Shown: positions 30,284-45,127, counted from the first letter of the stretch. The stretch is 64,000 bases of DNA from Scandinavium goeteborgense (GCF_003935895.2 NZ_CP054058.1:372001-436000); one strand, 5' to 3'. A program made the numbers and translations. The notes: generated by a model not told the origin, from the letters alone.

Positions 30284-30499
30284 ATGAGCCGCTATCAGCA
30301 CACGAAGGGGCAAATCAAAGACAACGCGATCGAAGCGTTACTTCATGACCCGCTGTTTCGCCAACGCGTTGAGAAAAGTAAGAAAGGGAAAGGGAGTTTT
30401 GAGCGCAAGGGCAAACACGGTAACCGGGGCAATTGGGAGGCCAGTGGCAAGAAAGTGATTCACTTTTTTACCACTGGCCTTCTGCTTTCAGTGTCCTGA
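30284..30499 (+). CDS. arfA: Alternative ribosome-rescue factor A
   Basis: A 71-residue protein. The first 50 or so residues ([19 protein letters not shown], then a Lys/Gly-rich basic stretch) are the active part, which recruits RF2 to stalled ribosomes. The hydrophobic tail makes the full-length product unstable in E. coli. The coding region contains a hairpin (30438-30480) that truncates the mRNA, so that active ArfA appears mainly when trans-translation fails. The stop abuts the stop of mscL on the other strand. Confidence 0.95.
   Translation: MSRYQHTKGQIKDNAIEALLHDPLFRQRVEKSKKGKGSFERKGKHGNRGNWEASGKKVIHFFTTGLLLSVS
30438..30480 (+). terminator. Hairpin inside arfA controlling its expression
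   Basis: AGGCCAGTGG (30438-30447) pairs with CCACTGGCCT (30471-30480), with further pairing of AAGTGA/TTCACTT inside. It lies within the arfA reading frame. In E. coli this element is cut by RNase III or terminates transcription, leaving a non-stop arfA mRNA. Confidence 0.85.
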
Positions 30500-30910
30500 T
30501 TAAGAACGTGTATTTTGTTCTTTCAGAAGGTCACGAATTTCAGTCAGCAGAACTTCTTCTTTCGTTGGCGCAGGTGCTGCCGCCGGTTCTTCTTTTTTAC
30601 GATTCAGTTTGTTGATCAGTTTGATTGCCATAAAGATGGCAAAGGCCACGATTACGAAATCAAAGATGTTCTGAATGAATATTCCGTAGTGCATAACAAC
30701 TGCCGGGACATCACCCTGCGCGGCGCGCAGCGTCACGGCAAACTGCTTAAAGTCGACCCCGCCGATCACTAATCCCAACGGGGGCATAATAATATCGGCA
30801 ACCAGTGACGATACTATTTTACCGAATGCCGCACCAATAATGACACCCACTGCCAAATCAACAACGTTTCCGCGCATCGCGAATTCGCGAAACTCTTTAA
30901 TAATGCTCAT
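30500..30910 (-). CDS. mscL: Large-conductance mechanosensitive channel
   Basis: A 136-residue inner-membrane protein with two membrane segments (about 15-45 and 75-100) that forms a homopentamer opening under osmotic downshock. The pore-lining [17 protein letters not shown] motif of TM1 and the charged C-terminal helix are as in E. coli. It is convergent with arfA, with no base between the stops, so the 3' ends of the two transcripts are probably complementary. Confidence 0.98.
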   Translation of the reverse strand: MSIIKEFREFAMRGNVVDLAVGVIIGAAFGKIVSSLVADIIMPPLGLVIGGVDFKQFAVTLRAAQGDVPAVVMHYGIFIQNIFDFVIVAFAIFMAIKLINKLNRKKEEPAAAPAPTKEEVLLTEIRDLLKEQNTRS

Positions 30911-31026
30911 TTTATTCTCCTTGTGCCAGCTGACATTTATAAGTTTAACAAATGTTTAGTCGATTTCCATTACAGACGGGATGTCAGATGGAATAAATAA
31001 CCCATAAATAATAAAGGGTTAATAAA

Positions 31027-31050
31027 AAAGGTGCTCATTTGAGCACCTTT
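31027..31050 (-). terminator. Terminator after trkA
   Basis: On the minus strand AAAGGTGCTC pairs perfectly with GAGCACCTTT around a 4-base loop, followed by a T-rich run. It lies 6 bases past the trkA stop. Confidence 0.88.
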
Positions 31051-31055
31051 TACGG

Positions 31056-32432
31056 TTACAGGAAGAAGGGACTTGGTTGGAAGAGTCGCTCGACGTCTGT
31101 AATAAACTTTTTATCCGTCAGGAACATAATGACGTGGTCGCCTTGCTCAATGCGTAAATTATCGTTGGCGATCAGCACTTCATTGCCGCGAACTACGGCG
31201 CCAATGATTGTGCCTGGCGGTAGCTTAATATCGTCAATTACGCGACCGACTACCCGGGATGTACTTTCATCCCCATGGGCCACGGCCTCAATGGCTTCTG
31301 CCACACCGCGACGAAGAGAAGATACGCCGACGATATCCGCTTTACGCACATGGCTTAGCAGTGCAGAAATGGTCGCTTGCTGAGGAGAAATCGCGATGTC
31401 AATCACGCTCCCCTGAACCAGGTCGACATATGCCCGGCGTTGGATCAGTACCATGACCTTTTTGGCACCCATGCGTTTTGCCAGCATGGCCGACATGATG
31501 TTCGCTTCGTCATCGTTGGTGACCGCAATGAAGAGATCAACTTGATCGATATGCTCCTCAGCCAATAATTCCTGATCCGAAGCATCACCGTAAAATACGA
31601 TCGTGTTCTGCAGTTTCTCAGCCAGTTCGGCAGCGCGTTGCTGATCGCGTTCGATCAACTTCACGCTGTACTCTTTCTCCAGGCGGTGTGCCAGTCCGGC
31701 CCCGATATTCCCACCGCCGACAAGCATGATGCGTTTGTACGGTTTTTCCAGTCGTTGAAGTTCACTCATTACTGCGCGAATGTGTTGTGATGCGGCAATG
31801 AAGAAGACTTCATCGCCCGCTTCGACGATGGTCGAACCCTGTGGACGGATCGGCCTGTCATGACGGAAAATCGCCGCAACGCGGGTATCGATATGCGGCA
31901 TATGTTCGCGCATTGTGGAGAGTGCATTTCCGACCAGAGGCCCGCCATAGTAAGCTTTCACCACCGCCAAGCTGACTTTCCCTTCCGCGAAATTGACGAC
32001 CTGTAATGCACCCGGATACTCAATCAGGCGATACATGTTATCGATCACCAGCTGTTCCGGCGCGATCAGGTGATCGATCGGCACAGCCTCTGAATGGAAA
32101 AGTTTGTCAGCGTCACGAACGTAGTCAGGTGAACGAATACGAGCAATGCGGTTCGGTGTGTTAAATAATGAATAGGCAACCTGACAGGCCACCATATTTG
32201 TTTCGTCAGAGCTGGTTACTGCGACCAGCATATCAGCATCATCCGCGCCTGCTTCACGCAAAACACGAGGATGCGAGCCATGACCCTGCACAACGCGAAG
32301 ATCGAACTTATCCTGCAGGCTGCGTAACCGGTCACCGTTGGTATCTACCACGGTGATATCGTTGTTTTCGCCGACGAGGTTCTCCGCCAGCGTGCCACCC
32401 ACTTGTCCGGCACCCAGTATGATAATTTTCAT
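31056..32432 (-). CDS. trkA: Potassium uptake regulatory protein TrkA
   Basis: A 458-residue peripheral membrane protein that binds NAD(H) and gates the TrkH/TrkG potassium channels. It is a tandem duplication of RCK_N plus RCK_C: first dinucleotide fold at [13 protein letters not shown] (7-19), second at [15 protein letters not shown] (about 238-252). The length equals that of E. coli. It lies 21 bases after rsmB and is likely the last gene of the def-fmt-rsmB-trkA unit. Confidence 0.98.
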   Translation of the reverse strand: MKIIILGAGQVGGTLAENLVGENNDITVVDTNGDRLRSLQDKFDLRVVQGHGSHPRVLREAGADDADMLVAVTSSDETNMVACQVAYSLFNTPNRIARIRSPDYVRDADKLFHSEAVPIDHLIAPEQLVIDNMYRLIEYPGALQVVNFAEGKVSLAVVKAYYGGPLVGNALSTMREHMPHIDTRVAAIFRHDRPIRPQGSTIVEAGDEVFFIAASQHIRAVMSELQRLEKPYKRIMLVGGGNIGAGLAHRLEKEYSVKLIERDQQRAAELAEKLQNTIVFYGDASDQELLAEEHIDQVDLFIAVTNDDEANIMSAMLAKRMGAKKVMVLIQRRAYVDLVQGSVIDIAISPQQATISALLSHVRKADIVGVSSLRRGVAEAIEAVAHGDESTSRVVGRVIDDIKLPPGTIIGAVVRGNEVLIANDNLRIEQGDHVIMFLTDKKFITDVERLFQPSPFFL

Positions 32433-32453
32433 CAGTCGCGATCCGTTATTTCA

Positions 32454-33743
32454 TCACTGTTTGATTAGCTTAGCGTAAAAGAATCCGTCGCCTTCTTCTG
32501 CCGCTGGCAGATTCTGCACACCCGGACGCTCTGCGCTGCCAGTTTCGTGGAGTACCGCATCAGGCGTGCGTTTCAGGAACGCGGAAATTTGCTCGCAGTT
32601 TTCTTCCGGCAAAATTGAGCAGGTCGCATACACCAAGGTGCCACCTGTTTTAAGGTGCGGCCAAGTTGCATCCAGAATTTCGCTCTGTAGCTGTGCCAAT
32701 TCGGCAATATCGCGATCGCGGCGTAGCCATTTGATATCCGGATGGCGGCGGATGACTCCCGTTGCTGAACAGGGTGCATCCAAAAGGATACGATCGAACT
32801 GTTGTTCGCCGCACCACTGTGCTGGATAGCGGCCATCGCCCTGTTTGACGTCGGCTTTCATGCCCAGACGTTCCAGGTTTTCATACACGCGTGACAGGCG
32901 CTGTTCGTCAACGTCGACGGCCATCACGCTTGCTTCCGGCGCGACTTCCAGAATATGAGTTGTTTTACCGCCTGGAGCCGCACATAAATCCAGAATGGCC
33001 TCTCCATTTTTCGGCATCAAATAGTTCATGCAGCCTTGTGCCGAAGCATCTTGCACCGTCACCCAACCTTCCTCGAAACCAGGTAGGGCAAATACCGGTG
33101 CCGGTGTTTCCAGGCGCACGGCATCGGGATACGCATTATGCGCAAAACCCTTCATGCCTGCCTGGTCCAGCAATGCCAGCCATTCATCGCGTGAATGATG
33201 ATTACGGTTAACACGCAACCACATTGGCGGACGCAGGTTGTTCGATTCAAGAATGGATTGCCACTGTTGTGGATAAGCTTTCTTGATGCGTTTTACCAGC
33301 CAGGCAGGGTGCAGGAAACGACTTTCCGTCGCGGCAAATTCTTCAAGCAGCGCTTCTTGATTACGCTGGAACTGGCGCAGCACGCCATTGATCAGCCCTT
33401 TCAGCTGCGGTCGCTTGATGGCAACCGCACCTTCTACCGTTTCGGCAAGAGCTGCATGGGGAGGAATTCGGGTATGCAGCAGCTGATAAAAACCTACCAT
33501 GATCAGGTAATGCACGGTGCGCTGTTTACCGGTCATCGGACGCGCCATCAGCTTGTTGACCAGCCAGTCTAGCTGGGAGAGCGTGCGCAGCACGCCGAAG
33601 CTCAGTTCTTGTAATAGCGCTCTGTCTTTATCAGCCACTTTTTGCTGCATGGCGGGCAGGACATTGCTTAAAGACTGGCCTTGTTCCAGCACTTGCTCAA
33701 CGGCAAGGGCTGCCAGACTACGTAAATTTGTATTTTTTTTCAT
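32454..33743 (-). CDS. rsmB: 16S rRNA m5C967 methyltransferase
   Basis: A 429-residue enzyme: NusB-like RNA-binding N-terminal domain (about 1-140), then a SAM-dependent methyltransferase domain with [10 protein letters not shown] (motif I), LDAPCSATG and [10 protein letters not shown], which hold the two Cys used in the reaction. I chose the ATG at 33743 (MKKNTNLRS); an ATG nine codons upstream is in frame but would place the fmt/rsmB hairpin inside the gene and is not conserved with E. coli. Confidence 0.96.
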   Translation of the reverse strand: MKKNTNLRSLAALAVEQVLEQGQSLSNVLPAMQQKVADKDRALLQELSFGVLRTLSQLDWLVNKLMARPMTGKQRTVHYLIMVGFYQLLHTRIPPHAALAETVEGAVAIKRPQLKGLINGVLRQFQRNQEALLEEFAATESRFLHPAWLVKRIKKAYPQQWQSILESNNLRPPMWLRVNRNHHSRDEWLALLDQAGMKGFAHNAYPDAVRLETPAPVFALPGFEEGWVTVQDASAQGCMNYLMPKNGEAILDLCAAPGGKTTHILEVAPEASVMAVDVDEQRLSRVYENLERLGMKADVKQGDGRYPAQWCGEQQFDRILLDAPCSATGVIRRHPDIKWLRRDRDIAELAQLQSEILDATWPHLKTGGTLVYATCSILPEENCEQISAFLKRTPDAVLHETGSAERPGVQNLPAAEEGDGFFYAKLIKQ

Positions 33744-33759
33744 AAGCGTAAAAATGAAA

Positions 33760-33785
33760 AGGCCCGGCAATACCGGGCTTGAAGT
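33760..33785 (-). other. Short hairpin between fmt and rsmB
   Basis: GCCCGG and CCGGGC, with flanking A/T pairs, form a small stem in the 51-base gap between the two genes. It has no T run that would make it a strong terminator; a role in mRNA processing is only inferred. Confidence 0.5.
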
Positions 33786-33794
33786 AAGGGGACG

Positions 33795-34742
33795 TCAGGC
33801 AAGACGGTTACCGGGAATAAACCACTCCCGGCGCGAATTTAAAAGATCCTGTGCGCTCATGGCTTTTTTACCTGCGGGTTGCAGCGATAGCAGGTTCAGG
33901 ATGCCATTACCGGTCGCGACCTGAATACCATGTTTATTGGCATCGACAATGGTGCCCGGCGCGGCGTCTATTTCAGTGCGGATAACGGATGCCTGCCAAA
34001 CTTTGACCGGTTGACCATCAATCTCAAGCCAGCTCATTGGCCATGGGTTAAAGGCTCGAATGCAACGCTCAAGTTGCTCCGCCGACAATGACCAGTCGAC
34101 GCGCGCTTCTTCTTTACTGAGCTTTTCGGCATGAGTGACCAGCGCTTCATCCTGAACTTCAGGTTTTGCTGTGCCGTTTGCCAGCTGCTTCAGTGTTTCG
34201 ATCAGGCCCTGTGGACCCATCTCTGCGAGCTTATCGTACAGCGAACCGCTGGTATCTTCTGCGGTAATCGGGCAGGAGAGTTTATGCAGCATATCGCCGG
34301 TATCAAGACCCACATCCATCTGCATGATGGTGACGCCGGTTTCGGCATCTCCAGCCCAAAGTGAACGCTGGATGGGTGCAGCGCCACGCCAGCGCGGCAG
34401 CAGTGAACCGTGAACGTTAATGCAGCCCAGACGCGGCATATCCAGAACCGCTTTCGGCAGGATTAGACCATAGGCAACGACGACCATAATGTCGGCGTTT
34501 AGGTCGGCAACGAGCTGCTGGTTTTCCTGAGGACGCAGTGATGCAGGCTGGAAAACCGGTAGACCTTTTTCTTCTGCCAGCACTTTAACCGGGCTTGGCA
34601 TCATTTTTTTACCGCGCCCGGCTGGCCTGTCTGGTTGGGTGAAGACGCCAACCACCTGGTGTCCAGACGACAACAGCGCGTCTAGATGACGCGCTGCAAA
34701 GTCAGGAGTACCAGCAAAAATAATGCGGAGTGATTCTGACAC
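33795..34742 (-). CDS. fmt: Methionyl-tRNA formyltransferase
   Basis: A 315-residue cytoplasmic enzyme that formylates Met-tRNA(fMet) using 10-formyl-THF. The N-terminal formyltransferase domain has [16 protein letters not shown] (about 110-125), with the catalytic Asn/His/Asp set; the C-terminal domain binds tRNA. It pairs with def, 14 bases upstream, which removes the formyl group from new proteins. Confidence 0.98.
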   Translation of the reverse strand: MSESLRIIFAGTPDFAARHLDALLSSGHQVVGVFTQPDRPAGRGKKMMPSPVKVLAEEKGLPVFQPASLRPQENQQLVADLNADIMVVVAYGLILPKAVLDMPRLGCINVHGSLLPRWRGAAPIQRSLWAGDAETGVTIMQMDVGLDTGDMLHKLSCPITAEDTSGSLYDKLAEMGPQGLIETLKQLANGTAKPEVQDEALVTHAEKLSKEEARVDWSLSAEQLERCIRAFNPWPMSWLEIDGQPVKVWQASVIRTEIDAAPGTIVDANKHGIQVATGNGILNLLSLQPAGKKAMSAQDLLNSRREWFIPGNRLA

Positions 34743-34756
34743 GTTAATTCTTATCC

Positions 34757-35266
34757 TTAAGCACGAGCGTTCAGTCGATCCAGTTTCTCAACTTTCTGAC
34801 GGATGCGCTGTTGTTTCAGCGGGGACAGATAATCGATAAACAGTTTGCCGACCAGATGGTCCATTTCGTGCTGAATGCAGATTGCCAGCAGGCCATCGGC
34901 TTCTAATTCGTAAGACTTACCTTCACGATCCAGTGCGCGGATTTTCACTTTCTCGGCGCGCGGAACCAGTGCCCGCTGTTCAGGAATCGACAGGCAGCCT
35001 TCTTCAATACCGGTATCGCCGCTTTTTTCCAGCAGCTCTGGGTTGATCAACACCAGCTGTTCTGCACGATCTTCAGACACGTCAATGACGATGATGCGCT
35101 GATGGATGTCGACCTGAGTTGCGGCCAGACCAATACCTTCTTCGGCGTACATCGTTTCGAACATATCATCGACGATGCGCTGAATTTCTGCATTTACTTC
35201 TTTAACCGGCTCTGCGACTTTGCGAAGACGCTCGTCCGGAATATGTAACACTTGCAAAACTGACAT
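34757..35266 (-). CDS. def: Peptide deformylase
   Basis: A 169-residue metalloenzyme. All three motifs are present: GIGLAATQ (about 44-51), EEGCLS (about 88-93, metal-binding Cys) and QHEMDHL (about 132-138, two His ligands and the catalytic Glu). It removes N-formyl groups from nascent proteins at the ribosome exit. First gene of the minus-strand unit, divergent from dprA. Confidence 0.98.
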   Translation of the reverse strand: MSVLQVLHIPDERLRKVAEPVKEVNAEIQRIVDDMFETMYAEEGIGLAATQVDIHQRIIVIDVSEDRAEQLVLINPELLEKSGDTGIEEGCLSIPEQRALVPRAEKVKIRALDREGKSYELEADGLLAICIQHEMDHLVGKLFIDYLSPLKQQRIRQKVEKLDRLNARA

Positions 35267-35395
35267 AATTATCCAGAGTTGTGTTCAGGAGTTGGAAAGT
35301 TTATTACCTCTATTCTAGACAAAACCCCCTCTGATTGACAGCATGACTGACCAATCGCAAAGATTGCCGGGACTGCTTGTGGCAAGGGGAAAAGG

Positions 35396-36520
35396 ATGAC
35401 ACCCACAGAAATATGGCTCCGTCTGATAACGGTCAATGGGTTATACGGCGACACGCTGTTCGCGCTGGCGCAACGGTTGATATCTACAGATTCAATTAAT
35501 GCCGACGTTTTGCGTGAAAACGGGTTTTCAGCGAAGCACACCAAACAATTCTTCTCACTATCCCAACGCATTCTGGACGACACTCAGAATTGGTTAGCAA
35601 TACCTGAGCATTCCCTGCTTTTCGCCGATCACCCTGATTACCCTGCCTCATTACGAGCGATCGTCGACTATCCGGGCATTTTGTTTGTCGCGGGGGATGT
35701 AAAACTATTGGCGTCGCCACAAATCGCGATTGTCGGCAGTCGGGATCACTCGTGGTACGGCGAGCGGTGGGGGCGCATTTTCAGCGAAGCGCTAGCCAGA
35801 AAAGGCATGACGATAACCAGCGGGATGGCGCTAGGCATCGATGGTGTGGCACATCGCGCTGCATTGGATGCATCCGGGAAAACCATTGCGGTATTGGGCA
35901 ACGGACTGTTTCATACCTATCCACGACGGCATGCGCAACTGGCTCAGCGTATTGTTGAGAATGGCGGGGCGCTGGTGAGTGAATTCCCATTGGCACAGCC
36001 GCCTTTTCCCGCCAATTTCCCACGGCGAAATCGGATTATCAGCGGGCTCAGCAGTGGGGTCCTGGTGGTGGAGGCGGCGATAAAAAGCGGCTCTCTGGTC
36101 ACCGCCAGAACCGCGCTAGAGCAGGGCCGGGATGTTTATGCCGTTCCTGGGCCTTTAGGGAGCCCCGGTTCTGAAGGGCCACACTGGTTGATTAAGCAGG
36201 GTGCGATACCTGTGACGTCAGTAGAAGACATCCTGGAAAATTTGCAATATGGGCGACATCCGTTGCCAGATGAGGCTGAAAAATCAAATTATTCCCCGGA
36301 TACGGAGCTTGCAGCATTGCCATTTCCAGAGCTCCTGGCTAACGTAGGAGATGAGGTAACACCTGTTGACGTTGTCGCTGAACGTGCCGGCCAACCTGTG
36401 CCAGTGACGGTAGCCCAACTACTCGAACTGGAGTTAGCAGGATGGATCGCAGCTGTACCCGGCGGCTATGTCCGATTAAGGAGGGCATGCCATGTTCGAC
36501 GTACTGATGTATTTGTTTGA
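35396..36520 (+). CDS. dprA: DNA-processing protein DprA (Smf)
   Basis: A 374-residue protein with the Rossmann-like DprA core: [14 protein letters not shown] (about 115-128), [16 protein letters not shown] (about 145-160), [12 protein letters not shown] and [12 protein letters not shown] winged-helix C terminus follows. In competent bacteria DprA loads RecA on incoming single-stranded DNA; its role in enterics is less clear. The N-terminal third differs most from E. coli. It overlaps smg by 29 bases. Confidence 0.95.
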   Translation: MTPTEIWLRLITVNGLYGDTLFALAQRLISTDSINADVLRENGFSAKHTKQFFSLSQRILDDTQNWLAIPEHSLLFADHPDYPASLRAIVDYPGILFVAGDVKLLASPQIAIVGSRDHSWYGERWGRIFSEALARKGMTITSGMALGIDGVAHRAALDASGKTIAVLGNGLFHTYPRRHAQLAQRIVENGGALVSEFPLAQPPFPANFPRRNRIISGLSSGVLVVEAAIKSGSLVTARTALEQGRDVYAVPGPLGSPGSEGPHWLIKQGAIPVTSVEDILENLQYGRHPLPDEAEKSNYSPDTELAALPFPELLANVGDEVTPVDVVAERAGQPVPVTVAQLLELELAGWIAAVPGGYVRLRRACHVRRTDVFV

Positions 36521-36965
36521 GACTTACATCCATAACGAAGCAGAGATGCGGGTGGATCAGGATAAGCTGACGCAGGATCTTACTGACGCCGGTTTTGATC
36601 GTGAAGATATCTACAACGCACTGCTGTGGTTGGAAAAGCTGGCTGATTATCAGGAAGGGCTCACCGAGCCAATGCAGCTTGCTTCAGATCCACTCTCTGT
36701 TCGTATTTATACCGCAGATGAGTGCCAACGGCTGGATGCCAGTTGCCGGGGATTCTTGTTATTCCTGGAGCAGATTCAGGTGCTAAACCTCGAAACGCGT
36801 GAAATGGTGATCGAACGCGTTATGGCGCTGGATGCCACAGAGTTTGAGTTGGAAGATTTGAAGTGGGTGATTCTGATGGTGCTGTTCAACATCCCGGGCT
36901 GTGAAAATGCCTATCAGCAGATGGAAGAATTACTCTTCGAAGTAAATGAAGGTATGCTGCACTAA
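36492..36965 (+). CDS. smg: DUF494 protein Smg
   Basis: A 157-residue, mostly helical acidic protein matching E. coli Smg almost throughout ([13 protein letters not shown] start, NEGMLH end). Function unknown. It begins inside dprA in another frame, so the two are tightly linked; the association of dprA and smg is widespread in gamma-proteobacteria. Confidence 0.94.
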   Translation: MFDVLMYLFETYIHNEAEMRVDQDKLTQDLTDAGFDREDIYNALLWLEKLADYQEGLTEPMQLASDPLSVRIYTADECQRLDASCRGFLLFLEQIQVLNLETREMVIERVMALDATEFELEDLKWVILMVLFNIPGCENAYQQMEELLFEVNEGMLH

Positions 36966-36992
36966 TTCAATTGCGCAGCGACAAGAGTTGTT

Positions 36993-37550
36993 ATGGCCAA
37001 ATCAGCACTGTTTACGGTGCCTAAAAACGAGCCCTGCCCACAGTGCGGGGCTGAACTGGTTATCCGAAGCGGTAAACACGGGCCGTTTCTCGGTTGTTCT
37101 CATTACCCGGAATGCGATTACGTCCGTCCCCTGAAAAGTCAGGCGGACGGACATATTGTCAAAGTTCTGGAAGGGCAGTTGTGTCCAGCCTGCGGGGCGG
37201 AACTGGTGCTTCGCCAAGGACGTTTTGGCATGTTTATCGGCTGCAGCCAGTATCCGGCCTGTGAGCATACGGAACTGATCGACAAGCCTGATGATACCGC
37301 CATCGCTTGCCCGCAGTGCCACGAAGGGCATCTGGTCCAGCGTCGTTCCCGCTATGGGAAGACCTTCCATTCCTGCGATCGCTATCCCGATTGCCAATTT
37401 GTCCTTAACTTCAAACCGGTAGTGGGCGAATGCCCCGAGTGCCATTACCCACTGCTTATCGAAAAGAAAACGGCGCAGGGCGTTAAGCTCTTTTGTGCCA
37501 GTAAACAATGTGGAAAGCCGGTATCGGCGGAACAAATCAGTGAACAGTAA
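36993..37550 (+). CDS. yrdD: Topoisomerase-I-type zinc-ribbon protein YrdD
   Basis: A 185-residue protein composed of repeated zinc ribbons like the C-terminal part of TopA: CPQC, CPAC, CPQC and CPEC pairs, each followed by a GxFxGCSxYPxC-type half. There is no catalytic topoisomerase domain. It probably binds single-stranded nucleic acid; the cellular role is not established. The tail overlaps the tsaC start by 11 bases. Confidence 0.93.
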   Translation: MAKSALFTVPKNEPCPQCGAELVIRSGKHGPFLGCSHYPECDYVRPLKSQADGHIVKVLEGQLCPACGAELVLRQGRFGMFIGCSQYPACEHTELIDKPDDTAIACPQCHEGHLVQRRSRYGKTFHSCDRYPDCQFVLNFKPVVGECPECHYPLLIEKKTAQGVKLFCASKQCGKPVSAEQISEQ

Positions 37551-38112
37551 CCTGCATCAAGAAAGCGTTTTGAAAGCTATCGACGCGCTCAATAATAAAG
37601 AAGTCATCGCTTATCCCACTGAGGCTGTTTTTGGCGTGGGCTGTGACCCCGATAGTGAAACGGCGGTCATGCGTTTGCTTGAACTCAAGCAGCGCCCTAT
37701 GGAAAAAGGTCTCATCCTGATTGCCGCGAATTTTGAACAACTCAGGCCATATATCGACGATTCCGTATTGTCGGATGCGCAGCGTGAAGCCGTGTTCTCA
37801 CGTTGGCCAGGGCCGGTCACCTTCGTCTTTCCAGCTCAGGCTTCGACCCCGCGTTGGCTCACCGGGCGTTTCGAAACGCTTGCTGTACGCGTGACAGACC
37901 ATCCGCTGGTGGTGGAGTTGTGCGAGGCCTACGGGAAACCGCTGGTATCGACAAGCGCGAATCTCACCGGGCAGGAACCTTGCCGTACCGTCGCAGAAGT
38001 TGTCGCTCAGTTTGGCGACGCCTTTCCGGTAGTAAAAGGAGAGACGGGCGGACGGATGAATCCTTCTGAAATTCTTGATGCCCTGACGGGCGAACTTTTC
38101 CGCCAGGGGTAA
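37540..38112 (+). CDS. tsaC: Threonylcarbamoyl-AMP synthase
   Basis: A 190-residue YrdC/Sua5-domain enzyme that makes threonylcarbamoyl-AMP from Thr, bicarbonate and ATP for the t6A37 modification of ANN-reading tRNAs (with TsaB, D and E). Landmarks are [14 protein letters not shown] (about 23-36), LELKQRP and [11 protein letters not shown] chose GTG at 37540, which gives the same length as E. coli TsaC; the frame is open further upstream only within yrdD. Confidence 0.93.
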   Translation: MNSNLHQESVLKAIDALNNKEVIAYPTEAVFGVGCDPDSETAVMRLLELKQRPMEKGLILIAANFEQLRPYIDDSVLSDAQREAVFSRWPGPVTFVFPAQASTPRWLTGRFETLAVRVTDHPLVVELCEAYGKPLVSTSANLTGQEPCRTVAEVVAQFGDAFPVVKGETGGRMNPSEILDALTGELFRQG

Positions 38113-38116
38113 TCGT

Positions 38117-38935
38117 ATGGAACAGTACGCAGTATTCGGCAACCCCATTGCACACAGCAAATCGCCCTTCATTCATCAGAGATTCGCTCAGCAGCTTAAT
38201 ATTGAGCATCCTTATGGTCGGGTGCTTGCCCCACGTGAAGCCTTTAATGAAACGCTGGATGCATTTATAGCCTCAGGCGGTAAAGGCTGTAATGTGACGG
38301 TTCCCTTTAAAGAAGAAGCGTTTGCTCGTGCGGATGAACTAACGGAGCGGGCCGCGCTGGCTGGAGCCGTCAATACTTTGAAGCGCCTCGAAGACGGACG
38401 CCTGCTGGGTGATAACACTGACGGTATCGGTTTGCTGAGTGACCTTGAACGCCTGGCCTTCATTAAGCCGGGTTATCGCATTCTATTGATTGGCGCGGGC
38501 GGCGCGGCGCGTGGCGTACTTTTACCACTGCTGTCGTTAGACTGCGCGGTGACGGTAACCAACAGGACATTTGCCCGAGCTCAGGAACTGGCTACGCTCT
38601 TTGCACATACCGGAAGTGTGAAAGCGTTGGCGATGGATGCTCTCGCCGACCAAAAATTCGAATTGATAATCAATGCGACTTCCAGCGGTATTGGCGGAGA
38701 AACGCCAGCAATCCCGACTGCGATTATCAATAGAGATGTGCACTGCTATGACATGTTTTATCAGAAAGGAAATACGCCTTTCTTGAACTGGTGCGAACAG
38801 CACGGCGCAAAACAGAATGCCGATGGTCTGGGCATGCTGGTGGCCCAGGCGGCGCATGCCGTATTGCTGTGGCATGGCGTTATGCCGGAAATCACACCTG
38901 TTATCGACGAACTGAAAAAGGAACTCGCCCTTTGA
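38117..38935 (+). CDS. aroE: Shikimate dehydrogenase
   Basis: A 272-residue NADP-dependent enzyme that reduces 3-dehydroshikimate to shikimate in aromatic amino acid synthesis. Catalytic Lys is in [10 protein letters not shown] (about 65) and Asp in NTDGIGL (about 102). The GAGGAARG nucleotide-binding loop lies at about 126-133. Length equals that of E. coli. It starts 4 bases after tsaC. Confidence 0.98.
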   Translation: MEQYAVFGNPIAHSKSPFIHQRFAQQLNIEHPYGRVLAPREAFNETLDAFIASGGKGCNVTVPFKEEAFARADELTERAALAGAVNTLKRLEDGRLLGDNTDGIGLLSDLERLAFIKPGYRILLIGAGGAARGVLLPLLSLDCAVTVTNRTFARAQELATLFAHTGSVKALAMDALADQKFELIINATSSGIGGETPAIPTAIINRDVHCYDMFYQKGNTPFLNWCEQHGAKQNADGLGMLVAQAAHAVLLWHGVMPEITPVIDELKKELAL

Positions 38936-39189
38936 ATCAGGCGATTCTGTTCCCCGACCGTGAGACCTGGGATGAAGTGCAGCGGTGCATTTGCTTTCCG
39001 GTGCTGGTCGGTGGGTTTCAGCTGAACTGCGCATTATCGGCTGAATCACTGGCGCATCGCTTTGGTGGCGATGCGCCAGAAGTCTGGCTGGAAAGCTTTC
39101 GACAGAATCGCTGGGATCTGGAAGAAGAAGCCGAACAGGCTATCCGCGATCGGCAGGAAGACAATCAGGGCTGGGTCTGGCTCTCCTGA
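38932..39189 (+). CDS. yrdB: DUF1488 protein YrdB
   Basis: An 85-residue protein matching E. coli YrdB. The start is TTG at 38932 ([14 protein letters not shown] follows), overlapping the aroE stop as TTGA, so translation probably depends on aroE. Function unknown. The 3' end overlaps yrdA on the other strand by 25 bases. Confidence 0.88.
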   Translation: MNQAILFPDRETWDEVQRCICFPVLVGGFQLNCALSAESLAHRFGGDAPEVWLESFRQNRWDLEEEAEQAIRDRQEDNQGWVWLS

Positions 39190-39719
39190 CTGAGATATTC
39201 ATCTTTCCATTTCACATAGTTGTTGGCGGAATACGTCAATCCCTCTCTTTCCGCTTCTGTTAATGGGCGGATCTGTTTGACCGGGCTGCCGAGATATAGA
39301 AAACCGCTTTCAAGACGTTTGTTTTGTGGCACCAGGCTTCCGGCCCCAATCATTACATCATTTTCTATTACTGCACCGTCCAGCAGTATCGATCCCATCC
39401 CGACCAATACCCGATTGCCAATCGTGCAGCCGTGCAGCATGACTTTGTGTCCTACGGTGACGTTCTCACCGACGATGAGAGGATTGCCTTCCGGCTTATA
39501 GGCGGATTTGTGCGTGACGTGTAATACGCTGCCGTCCTGAATATTGCTGCGCGCGCCGATAGCCACATAATTCACATCGCCGCGAATAACGACCAACGGC
39601 CAGATGCCCACATCGTCAGCGAGGCGTACATCTCCGATCACCACGCTGGTGGCGTCGATCATTACCCGGGAACCGATCTTGGGATGTAATGCTTTATAAG
39701 GGCGAATATTTGCCGACAT
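39165..39719 (-). CDS. yrdA: Gamma-carbonic-anhydrase-like hexapeptide protein YrdA
   Basis: A 184-residue left-handed beta-helix protein with hexapeptide repeats. Metal-binding His candidates are in VLHVTHKS and VGHKVMLHGC. The family is related to Cam-type carbonic anhydrases, but activity of E. coli YrdA is not established. It is transcribed towards yrdB and away from the rRNA operon. Confidence 0.94.
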   Translation of the reverse strand: MSANIRPYKALHPKIGSRVMIDATSVVIGDVRLADDVGIWPLVVIRGDVNYVAIGARSNIQDGSVLHVTHKSAYKPEGNPLIVGENVTVGHKVMLHGCTIGNRVLVGMGSILLDGAVIENDVMIGAGSLVPQNKRLESGFLYLGSPVKQIRPLTEAEREGLTYSANNYVKWKDEYLSQESQTQP

Positions 39720-39867
39720 GTTTACCTCTTTTATATAGGAGCAGGTGATTTATAGACATTATCGGCTTTCTATGAGGCTTTAACACCTCAAAAAATAGTC
39801 AGATCGGACGGGATCTCAGCAAAAAGAATGAAAAAACAGCGGTCGGAAAAAAGATCGCAAAAAAGGG
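39720..39867. promoter_or_regulatory. Upstream activating region of the rRNA operon
   Basis: No gene is seen between yrdA and the first rrn promoter. The stretch just upstream of P1 (about 39815-39866) is A-rich with phased A tracts, as expected for an UP element with Fis sites. It must also contain the yrdA promoter. Confidence 0.6.
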
Positions 39868-39904
39868 TTGTGCAAAAAAATGGGATCCCTATAATGCGCC
39901 TCCA
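39868..39904 (+). promoter_or_regulatory. rRNA operon promoter P1
   Basis: -35 TTGTGC (39868-39873), a 16-base spacer and -10 TATAAT (39890-39895), then the GCGCC discriminator typical of stringently controlled rrn P1 promoters. Expected start near 39904. Confidence 0.9.
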
Positions 39905-39976
39905 TCGACACGGAACATGTGAACAACTTCACAGTGTACCGGCGGCGATAAGAGTTAAAAATCCTGAAATTAAGGG

Positions 39977-40004
39977 TTGACTCTGAAAGAGGAAAGCGTA
40001 ATAT
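39977..40004 (+). promoter_or_regulatory. rRNA operon promoter P2
   Basis: -35 TTGACT (39977-39982), a 16-base spacer and -10 TAATAT (39999-40004), about 110 bases after P1 as in E. coli rrn operons. Confidence 0.87.
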
Positions 40005-40043
40005 ACGCCACCTCGAGTTAGCAAGCGAAAGCGCGTAACTCAC

Positions 40044-40056
40044 TGCTCTTTAACAA
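40044..40056 (+). promoter_or_regulatory. Leader boxA antitermination site
   Basis: TGCTCTTTAACAA is the rrn boxA sequence bound by NusB-S10. A boxB-like hairpin (GTTAG...CTAAC type arms near 40016-40040) precedes it. Confidence 0.88.
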
Positions 40057-40190
40057 TTTATCAGACAATCTGTGTGGGCACTCAAAGTGACATGGATTCT
40101 TAAACGTCGAAAGACGCTAAATAGAATACCAAGTCTTATGAGTGAACATACGTAATTCATTACGAAGTTTAATTCATGAGCATCAAACTT

Positions 40191-41732
<1,542 letters not shown>

Positions 41733-41817
41733 CCTTAAAGAACCTGCCTTTGTAGTGTCCACACAGATTGTCTGATAGATGTAGAGAAGCAAGGCGTCTT
41801 GCGATTGAGACTTCAGT

Positions 41818-41893
41818 GTCCCCTTCGTCTAGAGGCCCAGGACACCGCCCTTTCACGGCGGTAACAGGGGTTCGAATCCCCTAGGGGACGCCA
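41818..41893 (+). tRNA. tRNA-Glu (anticodon TTC)
   Basis: 76 bases with an encoded CCA. Acceptor GTCCCCT pairs with AGGGGAC; anticodon loop CTTTCAC gives TTC; the T arm GGGGTTCGAATCCCC is standard. It is the only tRNA in this 16S-23S spacer. Confidence 0.98.
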
Positions 41894-41979
41894 CTTGCTG
41901 GTTTGTGAGTGAAAGTCGCCGGCCTCCCTATCTCAAAACTGATTTTACTGCGTAAGCGGTGAGTCATGTTTGAGATATT

Positions 41980-41992
41980 TGCTCTTTAAAAA
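41980..41992 (+). promoter_or_regulatory. Spacer boxA antitermination site
   Basis: TGCTCTTTAAAAA in the 16S-23S spacer, the usual second boxA before 23S rRNA. The rest of the spacer (41733-41817 and 41894-42126) holds processing stems and no gene. Confidence 0.85.
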
Positions 41993-42126
41993 TCTGGATC
42001 AAGCTGAAAATTGAAACGACACACTGTTTCCTTTCTCCGTAATAAGAAAGGAAAATACGGTGTGTTCGAGTCTCTCAAATTATTGCAAGTCGATGATGAA
42101 TCGAAAGAAACATCTTCGGGTTGTGA

Positions 42127-45032
<2,906 letters not shown>

Positions 45033-45127
45033 ACAACGCCGAAGATGTTTTGGCGTGAGAGACGACGATATTCAGCTTGAAACAGATTAACTGACAGACC
45101 CTGAAGGGTGTGTTGGTAAACAGAATT

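Noticed and set aside
33744-33770. Earlier in-frame ATG for rsmB
   Set aside because: It would add nine residues not found in E. coli RsmB and run through the fmt/rsmB hairpin.
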